Of a DNA stretch of 26,187 nucleotides, positions 16,661-25,279 are shown one piece after another (position 1 is the first letter of the stretch; each line of letters begins with the position of its first letter). The stretch is taken from assembly GCA_031400755.1 (NCBI GenBank), contig JANNQL010000166.1:1-26187 (forward strand), written 5' to 3'. Under the pieces are notes generated by a model. That model was not told the DNA's origin. It made no database searches and saw only the letters and a list, made by a program, of their open reading frames with translations. A program made the position numbers and the translations under genes. This DNA comes from VMSU01 sp031400755. GTDB taxonomy: Bacteria > Desulfobacterota > Desulfobulbia > Desulfobulbales > VMSU01.

Positions 16661-18862
16661 TCAGCACCGGTCCGGCTTGAAGATGACCCCGCCGAGCGGC
16701 GGCACCGTCACCCTGATATGCATGGGCGCCTCACCGAAGGGTTCGTGAATCGGCATCTTGACGCCGCTGTTATCGATATCGCTACCGCCAAACTGGGCGC
16801 TGTCCGAAGAGAGAACCTGGCGGTAAGGGACATCGGCCAGGACCCCAAGTTTATAGTCATAATGGACCTGCGGGGTAAAATTCAGCAGGCAGACAAGATG
16901 GTCTTTCGGGTCTGTCGCCTTCCTCGCAAAGGCGATGATGCTGTTATTGACATCCTTGAAATCCAGCCACTGGAAGCCTTTATAGTCGTGGTCCTCTTCC
17001 CATAAGGCCCGCTGCTCCCGGTAAAACGTATTGAGCGTCTTGACGAAGGACTGTACCTGCTGGTGCAGAGGGCGCTCTTCCACCAGATGCCAATCCAGGC
17101 TGGTCTTGCAATACCATTCGGAGAGCTGACCAAACTCGCCGCCCATAAACAGGATCTTTTTGCCGGGATGGGTCCATAGGTAGAAGAACAGCAGGCGCAG
17201 ATTGGCGAATTGCTGCCACTCGTCGCCAGGCATCTTGGAGAGCAGCGAGCGTTTGCCATGCACCACCTCATCGTGAGACAAGGGCAGCACGAAATTTTCC
17301 GAAAAGGCGTAGAGCAGGGAAAAGGTCAAGGCATTGTGGTGGAACTTGCGATAGAGCGGATCGCGCGTAAAATAGGACAGAGTATCATTCATCCAGCCCA
17401 TGTTCCATTTATAGCCAAAGCCTAGGCCACCGGCGTCCGTTGGTTTCGAGACCCCGTAGAAGCTGGTGGACTCTTCGGCCATCATGGTCACGCCTGGAAA
17501 GCGCTCGTAGATAACGCTGTTCAAGTGCTTCATGAACTCAATGGCGTCAAGGTTCTCCTTGCCGCCATGGGGATTTGGCAGCCACTGACCTTCCCGGCGG
17601 GCGTAATCGAGATAGAGCATCGAGGCCACTGCATCGACCCGCAGTCCATCGACATGGAACTTTTCGAGCCAGAAGATGGCGTTGGAGATCAAAAAACTCA
17701 CGACTTCATTACGTCCGTAGTTGAAAAGAAAGGTGCCCCATTCCGGGTGAAAGCCCTGGCGCTCGTCCTGATGTTCGTAGAGGGAAGAGCCGTCAAAGCG
17801 CCCTAGACTGTGACCATCGGTGGGAAAATGGGAAGGCACCCAGTCCAGGATAACGCCGATGCCGTTTTGATGGCATTGATCGATAAAAAACATGAAGTCA
17901 ACCGGGGAGCCGAAACGGCTGCTGGTTGAAAAGTAACCGGTGACCTGATAGCCCCAGGACTCATCGAGTGGGTGCTCCATGATCGGCATCAGTTCGATAT
18001 GGGTAAAGCCCATCTCCTTGACATACGGGATCAGGCTATCGGCCAATTCCCTAAACGACAGAAAGCGATCAGTGTTGAACGGATCACGCCGCCAGGAACC
18101 CAGGTGTACTTCGTAGATAGAGACGGGGGATTTGTAGACCGAGGAAGAGTCGCGGCTGGCGATCCAGTTCTGGTCATGCCATTCATAGCCACCGAGCTTG
18201 GTGACCATTGAGGCGCTCTTGGGACGCAGTTCGGCGGAGAATTGCAGGGGGTCGATCTTCTCCAGGACATCCATATTCTGGGTCCTAATTTCAAATTTGT
18301 ACAAATTTCCTTCTTTAAGACCGGGGATGAACAACTCCCAGATGCCAGACGAACCAATGACCCGCATCTGGTGGACCCGGCCATCCCAGTAGTTGAAATC
18401 GCCAATAACGCTGACCCGCCGGGCCGATGGCGCCCAGACCCGGAAGAGGACCCCATCCAGGCCGTCGATGGTCATTGGATGGGCGCCCAGGCGTTCGTCA
18501 ACATGATAGTGGGTGCCGCTATTAAACAGGTGACAGTCGAAATCGGTAAGCAGCGGCAAGGCGCGGTATGGGTCATGGATGACCTTGACCGTGCCGTTAT
18601 AGAGGGTGATTTCAAAATGATAATCAACCGGTTCGTCAAACGAGGAGATGATGACCTCATAAAGTCCCTCCGGTCGCATCTTGTACATATCGATCTTTTG
18701 GGAACCAAACACCAGACGGACGGACTCGGCCAAGGGCTGAAAGGTGCGGATCACCGCCGATGGTTTCTGGCGGTCGATGATATGGAAACCAAGGACCCGG
18801 AAAGGGTCGTGCTGATCAGAGGCAAGGACTCTGTCAAGTTCATTGACGATATCTATGGACAT
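16661..18862 (-). CDS. glgB: 1,4-alpha-glucan (glycogen) branching enzyme
   Basis: This 733-residue GH13 enzyme transfers alpha-1,4-glucan chains to alpha-1,6 positions in glycogen synthesis in the cytoplasm. Residues 1-115 are the GlgB N-terminal domain. Residues 120-225 are CBM48 (LFRVWAPSARRVSVIGDFNYW). The catalytic barrel starts near 245 with YEVHLGSWRR. Catalytic residues can be placed by spacing against E. coli GlgB: nucleophile D410 (DGLRVDAVASM), acid E463 (MMAEES) and D531 (LSHDEVVHG). Length is normal for the family. The start at 18862 gives the expected MSIDIVNELD N-terminus, although no strong ribosome site precedes it. A promoter-like sequence lies in the 97-base gap after cheB, so it need not depend on the chemotaxis transcript. 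No other glycogen gene is in the window. Confidence 0.97.
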   Translation of the reverse strand: MSIDIVNELDRVLASDQHDPFRVLGFHIIDRQKPSAVIRTFQPLAESVRLVFGSQKIDMYKMRPEGLYEVIISSFDEPVDYHFEITLYNGTVKVIHDPYRALPLLTDFDCHLFNSGTHYHVDERLGAHPMTIDGLDGVLFRVWAPSARRVSVIGDFNYWDGRVHQMRVIGSSGIWELFIPGLKEGNLYKFEIRTQNMDVLEKIDPLQFSAELRPKSASMVTKLGGYEWHDQNWIASRDSSSVYKSPVSIYEVHLGSWRRDPFNTDRFLSFRELADSLIPYVKEMGFTHIELMPIMEHPLDESWGYQVTGYFSTSSRFGSPVDFMFFIDQCHQNGIGVILDWVPSHFPTDGHSLGRFDGSSLYEHQDERQGFHPEWGTFLFNYGRNEVVSFLISNAIFWLEKFHVDGLRVDAVASMLYLDYARREGQWLPNPHGGKENLDAIEFMKHLNSVIYERFPGVTMMAEESTSFYGVSKPTDAGGLGFGYKWNMGWMNDTLSYFTRDPLYRKFHHNALTFSLLYAFSENFVLPLSHDEVVHGKRSLLSKMPGDEWQQFANLRLLFFYLWTHPGKKILFMGGEFGQLSEWYCKTSLDWHLVEERPLHQQVQSFVKTLNTFYREQRALWEEDHDYKGFQWLDFKDVNNSIIAFARKATDPKDHLVCLLNFTPQVHYDYKLGVLADVPYRQVLSSDSAQFGGSDIDNSGVKMPIHEPFGEAPMHIRVTVPPLGGVIFKPDRC

Positions 18863-18913
18863 ATTGGGCTCATGAATAAAGAGTTAAAAGGGGACTGATT
18901 GCATTTTTTTTAC

Positions 18914-18943
18914 AGTGTAGCACAAATCAGATAAAACAGACAA
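18914..18943 (-). promoter_or_regulatory. Candidate sigma-70 promoter for glgB
   Basis: On the minus strand TTGTCT (18943-18938) and TACACT (18919-18914) are separated by 18 bases, and the -10 is preceded by TGC, an extended -10 feature. A ten-base T run lies just upstream, after cheB. The implied leader is roughly 45 bases. Confidence 0.45.
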
Positions 18944-18959
18944 AAAAAAAACTACTGCT

Positions 18960-20033
18960 CTATCGGCACAGCATGATGACCTCAGGGCCAATATGCTCTA
19001 AGGGCATAATCTTGTGGATCCCGCCATGCTTGACCGCCTCATTCGGCATGCCGTATACCACGCAGGTATTCTCATCCTGGGCTATGTTGATGGCGCCGGC
19101 ATCAAACATCTCCTTCATGCCGCGGGCGCCATCGTCTCCCATGCCGGTCATGATGACGCCGACCGCATTCTTGCCGGCATAACGCGCCGCCGAGCGAAAG
19201 AGTACATCCACCGATGGACGGTGGCGTGAAACCAGCGGGCCGTCCTTGATCTCGACATAGTAGCGGGCGCCGCTGCGCTTGAGCAGGACATGGTGATTGC
19301 CAGGGGCGATCAAGGCCCGGCCACGCACCACGGTATCGTTGTCCTGGGCCTCCTTGACGGTTATCCGACAGGTGGAGTCGAGCCGTTTGGCAAAGGCGGT
19401 GGTAAAATTTTCCGGCATATGCTGCACAATGACAATGCCGGGGGTATCTTCGGGCAGCGACTCCAAAAAGACCTTGAGCGCCTCGGTGCCACCGGTTGAA
19501 GCACCCACGACCACTACCTTCTCGGTGGTCTGGATCATGGCCTTGGAATTCGGCTTTTCCATGATCACATCAGCGGTGTACTTTGGCTGGATCTCTTTCA
19601 AGGTGCTGCGCTCGGGCCTTCTCTTACCCAGACGGGCGGCCGCCGCCCCTTTGACCACGTCACAGATCATGATGCGGGCCTCTTCGATGAACTGCTTGGT
19701 CCCCATCTTCGGTTTGGTGATGATATCGACCGCCCCGTACTCCATGGCCTTAAGCGCCGTTTCACTGCCTTCCTCGGCAAGACTAGAGCACATGACGACC
19801 GGGATAGGGTGCTGACTCATCAACTTTTGCAGGAAGGTCAGGCCATCCATCCGTGGCATCTCGACATCGAGGGTAATGACATCAGGCACGATCGTCTTCA
19901 GTCTTTCCGCCGCCATGTATGGGTCAGCAGCCGTCCCAACCACCTCGATTTCGGGGTCGGAATTAAGTATGTCACAGAGCGTCTGCCGCACCAACGCCGA
20001 ATCATCAACCACCAGCACCTTGATCTTATTCAT
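18960..20033 (-). CDS. cheB: Chemotaxis response regulator protein-glutamate methylesterase
   Basis: CheB demethylates and deamidates receptor glutamates when phosphorylated by CheA, providing adaptation. The 357-residue protein has an N-terminal receiver domain with D10/D11 and phospho-acceptor D56 (TLDVEMPRMDG). A linker of about 40 residues follows, then the methylesterase domain with the catalytic triad S179 (GASTGG), H205 (VQHMPENF) and D301 (GMGDDG), spaced exactly as in E. coli S164/H190/D286. Its start overlaps the end of cheD by four bases (ATGA), indicating coupled translation. Confidence 0.97.
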   Translation of the reverse strand: MNKIKVLVVDDSALVRQTLCDILNSDPEIEVVGTAADPYMAAERLKTIVPDVITLDVEMPRMDGLTFLQKLMSQHPIPVVMCSSLAEEGSETALKAMEYGAVDIITKPKMGTKQFIEEARIMICDVVKGAAAARLGKRRPERSTLKEIQPKYTADVIMEKPNSKAMIQTTEKVVVVGASTGGTEALKVFLESLPEDTPGIVIVQHMPENFTTAFAKRLDSTCRITVKEAQDNDTVVRGRALIAPGNHHVLLKRSGARYYVEIKDGPLVSRHRPSVDVLFRSAARYAGKNAVGVIMTGMGDDGARGMKEMFDAGAINIAQDENTCVVYGMPNEAVKHGGIHKIMPLEHIGPEVIMLCR

Positions 20034-20542
20034 GGTTTTAACTCCCGATCGATGAGATCACATCTGTGCCCCATCTTTCGCAGATAGACGTCTCCATTTT
20101 TAATTGAAAAAAATAACTTTCGACCACGAACCCCGCCAGTATTGGCCTTGCTAACCGTCAGGCCAAGTGAATTAATTACCTCTTCCGCCAGCGCCACGTT
20201 CTGTTCACCAATGGTCAGCTTTTCGGATGTATAGGTCAAGGCATCGAGCACCTGCGCCCCGCCGAAAAGCTTGACCACCATATCATTTTCTGCGCCATAT
20301 GCCATCATTTTACGATAGATATAGTGCACCGCCGTCTCGACACATAGCAGGTCATCTTGTTTGCATGAATTGGCGGGATGCATGGCATGACAGATGGCGC
20401 CGACCCCGAGTTTTGGCGAAAACATAGTCACGGCCACGCACGATCCCAAGACAGTGGCAACCAGGACTGGCCGTCTGGAAACGACCGCCTCGCCTGGCTT
20501 GAGAAAGATATTGCTCTTGTGGGAGGCGATGAGACGTTTCAT
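20030..20542 (-). CDS. cheD: Chemoreceptor glutamine deamidase CheD
   Basis: CheD converts specific receptor glutamines to glutamates and in some bacteria interacts with CheC. The 170-residue protein has the family core: nucleophile C35 in VLGSCVAVTMFSP and H52 in ICHAMHP, 17 residues apart as in the Thermotoga enzyme. KLFGGAQVL and NTGGVRGRK stretches follow. It overlaps cheR at its start and cheB at its end by four bases each. No CheC is seen in the window. Confidence 0.95.
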   Translation of the reverse strand: MKRLIASHKSNIFLKPGEAVVSRRPVLVATVLGSCVAVTMFSPKLGVGAICHAMHPANSCKQDDLLCVETAVHYIYRKMMAYGAENDMVVKLFGGAQVLDALTYTSEKLTIGEQNVALAEEVINSLGLTVSKANTGGVRGRKLFFSIKNGDVYLRKMGHRCDLIDRELKP

Positions 20543-21387
20543 GTTTTCCGATACACCGTCGAGGCCACGGCGCGAAAATCGACATCCAGCCCGTTTAAGG
20601 TCTCTGAATGGCCGAGAAACAAATATCCCCCCGGTCGTAATTGATTATAGAACTTACGCATTAAAATTTCCTGAGTGCCCCGGTCGAAATAGATTACGAC
20701 ATTGCGGCAGAAAATAATATCCATTTTCTCGGCCACGCAGAGGTCGTCATCCATAAAGTTGATTCTTCTGAAGTTAACCAGGGCGCGGAGTTGCGGGACG
20801 ATCCGTCCGAGTGAACGAGTCCGGTCTTTACTGCGCAGTAGATATTTCTTTTTAAAATCGGGAGGAATAGGTTCAATGCGGTCTTCCGGGTAAATCGCGG
20901 TCTTGGCGCGTTCCAAAATCCTGGTGCTGATGTCAGAGGCCAGGATCGAAAATCGAAAGTCTCGGTGGTCTGCCGCATATTCCGCCAGGACCATGGCCAG
21001 GGTGTAAGGTTCTTCGCCGCTGGAGCAACCGGCGCTCCAGATCAGCAACGGCTTCCTCAGGCAATTCTCGCGATGGGCAAGGATGGTCGGCAAGGCGGTA
21101 TTGGTCAAATAATCAAAGTGACCCGGTTCACGGAAAAAATCTGTCTTATTGGTGGTGATGACGTCGATTAAATGAACAAGCTCGGTGTCATGCCCGGCAG
21201 GGCTAAAGACAAAATCACTATAGGCCTCGAAAGTCTCTATGTTAAGGGCCTTGAGACGCTTTTGCAAACGCGCCTCAAGCATGGTCTTCTTGGCAGGCGG
21301 CATCTTGATGCCGACGGTATCATAGATGAAGGCGCTGAACTGCTGAAATTCCTTGTCCTTCATACTGGCAGGGTTTTGTGGCATCAT
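20539..21387 (-). CDS. cheR: Chemotaxis protein methyltransferase CheR
   Basis: CheR methylates receptor glutamates using S-adenosylmethionine. The 282-residue protein has the alpha-helical N-terminal domain (FSAFIYDTVGIKMPP), TTNKTDFFREPGHF, the SAM-binding loop IWSAGCSSGEEPYTLAM near residues 124-140, and the CRNVVIYFD and LGHSETLNG stretches. Starts at 21387, 21384 or 21363 are possible; the longest is listed. It begins 9 bases after cheW and overlaps cheD by four bases. Both receptors in the window end in a likely docking peptide for this enzyme. Confidence 0.95.
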   Translation of the reverse strand: MMPQNPASMKDKEFQQFSAFIYDTVGIKMPPAKKTMLEARLQKRLKALNIETFEAYSDFVFSPAGHDTELVHLIDVITTNKTDFFREPGHFDYLTNTALPTILAHRENCLRKPLLIWSAGCSSGEEPYTLAMVLAEYAADHRDFRFSILASDISTRILERAKTAIYPEDRIEPIPPDFKKKYLLRSKDRTRSLGRIVPQLRALVNFRRINFMDDDLCVAEKMDIIFCRNVVIYFDRGTQEILMRKFYNQLRPGGYLFLGHSETLNGLDVDFRAVASTVYRKT

Positions 21388-21396
21388 ACTCAGGGC

Positions 21397-21885
21397 TTAT
21401 TTGCTGGCACTGCTTTGCACTACCGCTAAATCTTCCGAGGCGAACACCTTGTCGATATCGAGAATCATGACGAAATCGTTATCGATTTTGCCCATGCCCT
21501 TGATAAAATCGGTATTCAACTTGGTGCCGAGATGGGGGGCCGGCTCGATCTTGTCCGGCTCCATCTCCACCACCTCCTGCACCGAATCAGCCAAAGCGCC
21601 AAGCACGATGACCTCCCCGCCCAGGTTCACCTCAACCACAATGATACAGGTGTTCACCGTCTGCTCAGTACACTCCATGCCGAAGTTAAGCCGCAGGTCG
21701 ATGACCGGCACCACGCTGCCGCGCAGGTTGATGACGCCCCGCATGAAGTCCGGCGTCTGCGGCACCTTGGTGATCGAGGTGATTTCGAGGATCTCGCGCA
21801 CCTTCGAGACATCAAGAGCAAATATCTCGTCGCTCAATTTAAAGGTCAGATATTGAACTGTTTCAGTAATTCCAGCCACACTCAT
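21397..21885 (-). CDS. cheW: CheW coupling protein, copy 1
   Basis: CheW bridges chemoreceptors and the CheA kinase. The 162-residue protein contains VQYLTFKLSDEIFALDVSKV, ILEITSITKVPQTP, GVINLRGSVVPVIDLR and a C-terminal FVMILDIDKVF, all standard for CheW. An excellent ribosome site, AAGGAGGT at 21900-21893, lies 7 bases before the ATG. It differs at about ten positions from the second CheW (24399-24908) over the first 157 residues. The gap upstream (21886-22225) holds a MITE and a terminator-like hairpin. Confidence 0.96.
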   Translation of the reverse strand: MSVAGITETVQYLTFKLSDEIFALDVSKVREILEITSITKVPQTPDFMRGVINLRGSVVPVIDLRLNFGMECTEQTVNTCIIVVEVNLGGEVIVLGALADSVQEVVEMEPDKIEPAPHLGTKLNTDFIKGMGKIDNDFVMILDIDKVFASEDLAVVQSSASK

Positions 21886-21999
21886 GGCACAGACCTCCTT
21901 ATGGTTAAAGACAGAGTGAGAAACTTTTGATGGGACCAGGCCTCCCCCGCCAGGTGAATTAAGTTTTTAAGCTGTTAGCTTCACCTTGTCCCCCTGACC

Positions 22000-22154
22000 C
22001 AATGCCGTTGACTTAAGCCATCACCAGCAGTGAAAAATTGTGGTCGTCATTCCGGCGAAGGCCGGAATCCAGTCTTTTCAAGCTGTTCTGGACCCCGGCC
22101 TTCGCCGGGGTGACGGCGTAAGGCAACACCATGCACCTTAAGTCAACGGCATTG
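22000..22154. mobile_element. MITE-like element with 18-bp perfect terminal repeats, copy 1
   Basis: CAATGCCGTTGACTTAAG (22000-22017) is the exact inverse complement of 22137-22154. Inside is a second imperfect inverted repeat (22046-22072 against 22088-22114) of the common GTCATTCCGGCGAAGGCC type. It is 155 bp with no ORF. A shortened copy lies at 25028-25152 in the equivalent place of the neighbouring mcp-cheW pair. Confidence 0.75.
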
Positions 22155-22186
22155 CCTCCTGACCTCCTCCCCGTCAAGCGGGGACT

Positions 22187-22213
22187 AAAAAAAGCCCTTG
22201 AAAGGGGGGGGCT
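22187..22213 (-). terminator. Rho-independent terminator-like hairpin after mcp copy 1
   Basis: On the minus strand AGCCC (22213-22209) and GGGCT (22197-22193) can pair across an 11-base loop, followed directly by a run of seven T, 13 bases after the mcp stop. The stem is short. If active, cheW-cheR-cheD-cheB would depend on read-through or on an unseen promoter. Confidence 0.45.
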
Positions 22214-22225
22214 GCCGACACCTGA

Positions 22226-24325
22226 TCAATACTTTTCAAACTCATCATCCAGATGATCACCGCCGCCCTTACCTCCCATATCAAGGCTTACTACGCCGCC
22301 TTGACCGCCGGCCTTGGCTGACTTATGGATGGTCGTGTGCGGCATGGCATGATGGACAATGGCAATGGGCCTTGAGCCACTATGTCGTGTCGCTGAGGCA
22401 AGCCGTTGGTGGCCTCCGCCTGTGTCCAAGGTAAAGAAGGCAATAGTGGCTTTGAGCTGTTCGGCTTGACTGGAAAGCTCTTCGGTGGTGGAGGCCATCT
22501 CCTCGGCCGCACTGGCATTCTGCTGGATGACTTGGTCCAATTGCTGGATGGCCTTGTTGATCTGCTCGGCCCCGGTATCCTGCTCCTTGCTGGAGGCGCT
22601 GATCTCCTGCACCAGCTCTGCCGTCTTCTGGATGTCGGGCAGCATCTTGTTCAACATATCGCCGGCCTGCTCGGCAATGGCGACACTCGAGGTCGACAGC
22701 TGGCTAATCTCACCAGCGGCGGATTGGCTGCGTTCGGCAAGCTTCCTGACCTCGGAGGCGACCACCGCGAAGCCCTTGCCGTGTTCACCGGCCCGCGCCG
22801 CTTCAATAGCGGCATTCAAGGCCAAGAGATTAGTCTGGCGGGCGATCTCTTCGATGATCGAGATCTTGGTCGCGATCTGCTTCATGGCCGATACCGTCTC
22901 GATCACCGCCTTACCGCCGTCCTTGGCATCGGAGGCGCTCTTGACCGCGATCTTTTCGGTCTGCATGGCGTTGTCGGTGTTCTGACGGATATTGGCCGCC
23001 ATCTCTTCCATGCTGGAGGAGATTTCTTCGGCGCTGGCCGCCTGCTCGGTCGCACCCTGGGACATCTGCTGGGCCGTGGCCGAGAGTTGCTGGCCGCCGC
23101 CGGCGACGTTTTCTGCTGCCGTCTGCACCTCCGTGACCACCTCTTTTAGCTTAGCGACCATGTTGGACAATGACTCCATCAGATCGTCGCTGTCGCTGCG
23201 TTTATTGAGTTCCACCAGCAGATTGCCCTGGGCAACTTGCTTGGCATTGGCCGTGATGCCGTTGGTGGCCTCGATCAGGAGGTTCAAGTTATTGATGATG
23301 GCGTTGAAATCACCGTTATACTTGTCGGTGATAATTTGGGGCATGTCGCCCTTGGCAATGCGATCCACATATTCCGCCGCCACGTTCAACGGGCCAACCA
23401 CTGCGTCCAGGGTGTCGTTTAATCCTACGATGATCTGCTGAAACTCGCCTTGATGCTGAGAGGCATCGGCCCGGCTGGCAAGCTTACCGTCGACGGCGGC
23501 CTTCGATAACTGTTTGGCGTCGGCCACCAAGAGGCGAATGGTGTCGACCATTTTCTTCATGGCGGCCATGACGCTGGTGGTGTCGCTGGCAGCCAGGGTA
23601 ATCTCGCGGGAGAGGTCGCCGACCGCAACCAGGTTGGCGACCTCTCCGACTTCTTTCGGGTCGGCGCCAAGCTGACGCAGGATCGAGCGGGTAAGGAAGA
23701 CGGCGGTAGCGATGGCGAGCAGTACCGCGGCGACGCCCAGGCCAAGCATGGTGTTACGAGAGGCCAAGTAGGTGGCAACCGCATCCTCGTAGCGGATCTT
23801 GTTGCGCTCCATGTTGTGCTCCATCAGTTCGTCGATTTGATCACCCACCAAACGTTCCGCCGGGCCGCCTTGTTTGGTCCTTATATGCTCGGCTTCTTCC
23901 TCGTTACTGGCCAGGGCCAGTTCAATGATCTTGTTGTTCAAATCCCGCAAGGGCTTGATTGATTCCTTGATCTTATTGATAATTTCAAAGGCCTTGGTAT
24001 CGTTAGCAGAGGTCAGCTCCTCAATCTTTTTGAAGCTCACATTGTATGCTTCACGGAACTTGGCAATGCGCTCCTGGTACTCCTTCTTTTTTTCAGGATC
24101 TTTGTTCAAAATAGTATTGCGGACATTGATGGCAATCTTCGAGATATTATCATCAATTTTAGAAATTTCCATTATCCTGACATTGTTGACCTCGACAATC
24201 CTCTCCATGTCCCCCTTGATTTTCGACATCCCCTGTATCCCAATCCAAATCAGGACCAGCATGATCACCACCAACAGTAAAAAACTTAACGCCAAACGTT
24301 TACTGAGATTCATGTCCTTGAACAT
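22226..24325 (-). CDS. Methyl-accepting chemotaxis protein, copy 1
   Basis: This 699-residue transmembrane receptor is started at the second of two adjacent ATGs (24325), which lies 7 bases from AGGAGG; the first (24328) lies only 4 bases away. Residues below count from 24328. TM1 spans about 12-32, a periplasmic four-helix-bundle-like sensor 35-190, and TM2 194-212. A HAMP domain starts near 213 and a second HAMP-like stretch lies near 310-365. The coiled-coil signalling domain runs from about 400 to 640, with the conserved hairpin tip at 493-534 (EIARQTNLLALNAAIEAARA). A His- and Gly-rich tail ends in EFEKY, which fits the x-(HFYW)-x-x-(HFYW) CheR-docking pattern. The ligand cannot be predicted. 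The C-terminal 300 residues are nearly identical to the neighbouring receptor. Confidence 0.95.
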   Translation of the reverse strand: MFKDMNLSKRLALSFLLLVVIMLVLIWIGIQGMSKIKGDMERIVEVNNVRIMEISKIDDNISKIAINVRNTILNKDPEKKKEYQERIAKFREAYNVSFKKIEELTSANDTKAFEIINKIKESIKPLRDLNNKIIELALASNEEEAEHIRTKQGGPAERLVGDQIDELMEHNMERNKIRYEDAVATYLASRNTMLGLGVAAVLLAIATAVFLTRSILRQLGADPKEVGEVANLVAVGDLSREITLAASDTTSVMAAMKKMVDTIRLLVADAKQLSKAAVDGKLASRADASQHQGEFQQIIVGLNDTLDAVVGPLNVAAEYVDRIAKGDMPQIITDKYNGDFNAIINNLNLLIEATNGITANAKQVAQGNLLVELNKRSDSDDLMESLSNMVAKLKEVVTEVQTAAENVAGGGQQLSATAQQMSQGATEQAASAEEISSSMEEMAANIRQNTDNAMQTEKIAVKSASDAKDGGKAVIETVSAMKQIATKISIIEEIARQTNLLALNAAIEAARAGEHGKGFAVVASEVRKLAERSQSAAGEISQLSTSSVAIAEQAGDMLNKMLPDIQKTAELVQEISASSKEQDTGAEQINKAIQQLDQVIQQNASAAEEMASTTEELSSQAEQLKATIAFFTLDTGGGHQRLASATRHSGSRPIAIVHHAMPHTTIHKSAKAGGQGGVVSLDMGGKGGGDHLDDEFEKY

Positions 24326-24398
24326 CATCCTGCCTCCTTTCTTGGTTACTGTTGCGAGATTCCGCCTATATTATTTTTTTATCATCCACGATTTTTGC

Positions 24399-24908
24399 TC
24401 AGGCGTTCGCTTGGACCTCAGCCAAGCGCAGACTGGACTGGGCCACGGCCAGATCCTCAGAGGCGAAGACCTTGTCGATGTCTAAAATCATCACGAAATC
24501 GTTATCAATTTTGCCCATGCCTTTGATGAAATCGGTATTCAACTTGGTGCCGAGGTGCGGGGCCGGCTCGATCTTATCCGGCTCCATCTCCACCACCTCC
24601 TGCACTGAATCGGCCAGGGCGCCGAGGACGATCAGCTCGCCGTCCAGGTTGACCTCGACCACGATGATGCAGGTGTTCACCGTCTGCTCGGTGCACTCCA
24701 TGCCGAAGTTGAGCCTGAGATCGATCACCGGCACCACGCTGCCCCGCAGGTTGATCACCCCCAGCATGAACTCCGGCGTCTGCGGCACCTTGGTGATCGA
24801 AATGAATTCCAGGATCTCGCGCACCTTCGATACGTCAATGGCAAAGATCTCGTCGCTCAACTGAAAGGTCAGATATTGAACTGTTTCAGTGATTGCAGCC
24901 ACACTCAT
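24399..24908 (-). CDS. cheW: CheW coupling protein, copy 2
   Basis: The 169-residue protein is chosen to start at 24908 (MSVAAITETV) because TCCTCCC at 24917-24923 gives a GGGAGGA ribosome site 8 bases upstream and the N-terminus then matches copy 1. An in-frame ATG at 24938 would add ten unrelated residues. It has the same CheW landmarks as copy 1 and a different C-terminal tail after AQSS (RLAEVQANA ending). It sits 73 bases upstream of mcp copy 1 in transcription order, probably on one transcript. Confidence 0.95.
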   Translation of the reverse strand: MSVAAITETVQYLTFQLSDEIFAIDVSKVREILEFISITKVPQTPEFMLGVINLRGSVVPVIDLRLNFGMECTEQTVNTCIIVVEVNLDGELIVLGALADSVQEVVEMEPDKIEPAPHLGTKLNTDFIKGMGKIDNDFVMILDIDKVFASEDLAVAQSSLRLAEVQANA

Positions 24909-25027
24909 GACCTTAGTCCTCCCTATAGTAAAAGACATGACGAGAGGCCTTTTGTGAAATCATACCTCACGCCTTGTATGTTAAGTTCTCAAACGGTCAG
25001 GCCTTCAGGTTAAACCCATCCCCCACT

Positions 25028-25152
25028 CAATGCCGTTGACTTAAGCGCGCAACTCAATAAAATTGCGCAGAGTCGTCATGCCGGGGTGACGAAAAGAAGG
25101 TGCTGTTTTGGTTGATAGCTGCTCTGTCAGCAGACTTAAATCAACGACATTA
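25028..25152. mobile_element. MITE-like element, copy 2 (internally deleted, degenerate)
   Basis: The left end is the same 18 bp as copy 1 (25028-25045). The right end, 25135-25152, matches with two changes. The interior keeps only GTCGTCATGCCGGGGTGACG (25072-25091), which reads as the left and right parts of the copy 1 inner palindrome fused by a deletion. It is 125 bp with no ORF. Confidence 0.65.
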
Positions 25153-25167
25153 CCCCCCTCCCGCAAA

Positions 25168-25250
25168 GGGCATGAGCGCTAACATAGCCTATATTTTTAC
25201 ACCTCTCCCTGAGGGAGAGGGAATAGATCGTAAAGTTAGCGCTTATGCCC
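25168..25250. repeat. 83-bp two-level inverted repeat between mcp copy 2 and cheW copy 2
   Basis: GGGCATGAGCGCTAAC (25168-25183) pairs with GTTAGCGCTTATGCCC (25235-25250) at 15 of 16 positions. A second perfect palindrome CCTCTCCCTGAGGGAGAGG (25202-25220) lies inside. It starts 30 bases after the stop of mcp copy 2 in transcription order and could fold strongly in mRNA, but it is not followed by a T run. It is absent from the equivalent gap next to mcp copy 1. Confidence 0.65.
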
Positions 25251-25279
25251 GTCAAGGAAGGGGGGCATCGGACAGCACA

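Noticed and set aside
22169..22183. CCCCG/CGGGG palindrome as a terminator
   Set aside because: On neither strand is it followed by a T run.
24909..24938. Longer start for cheW copy 2
   Set aside because: The extra ten residues have no counterpart in copy 1 and span the good ribosome site used by ATG 24908.
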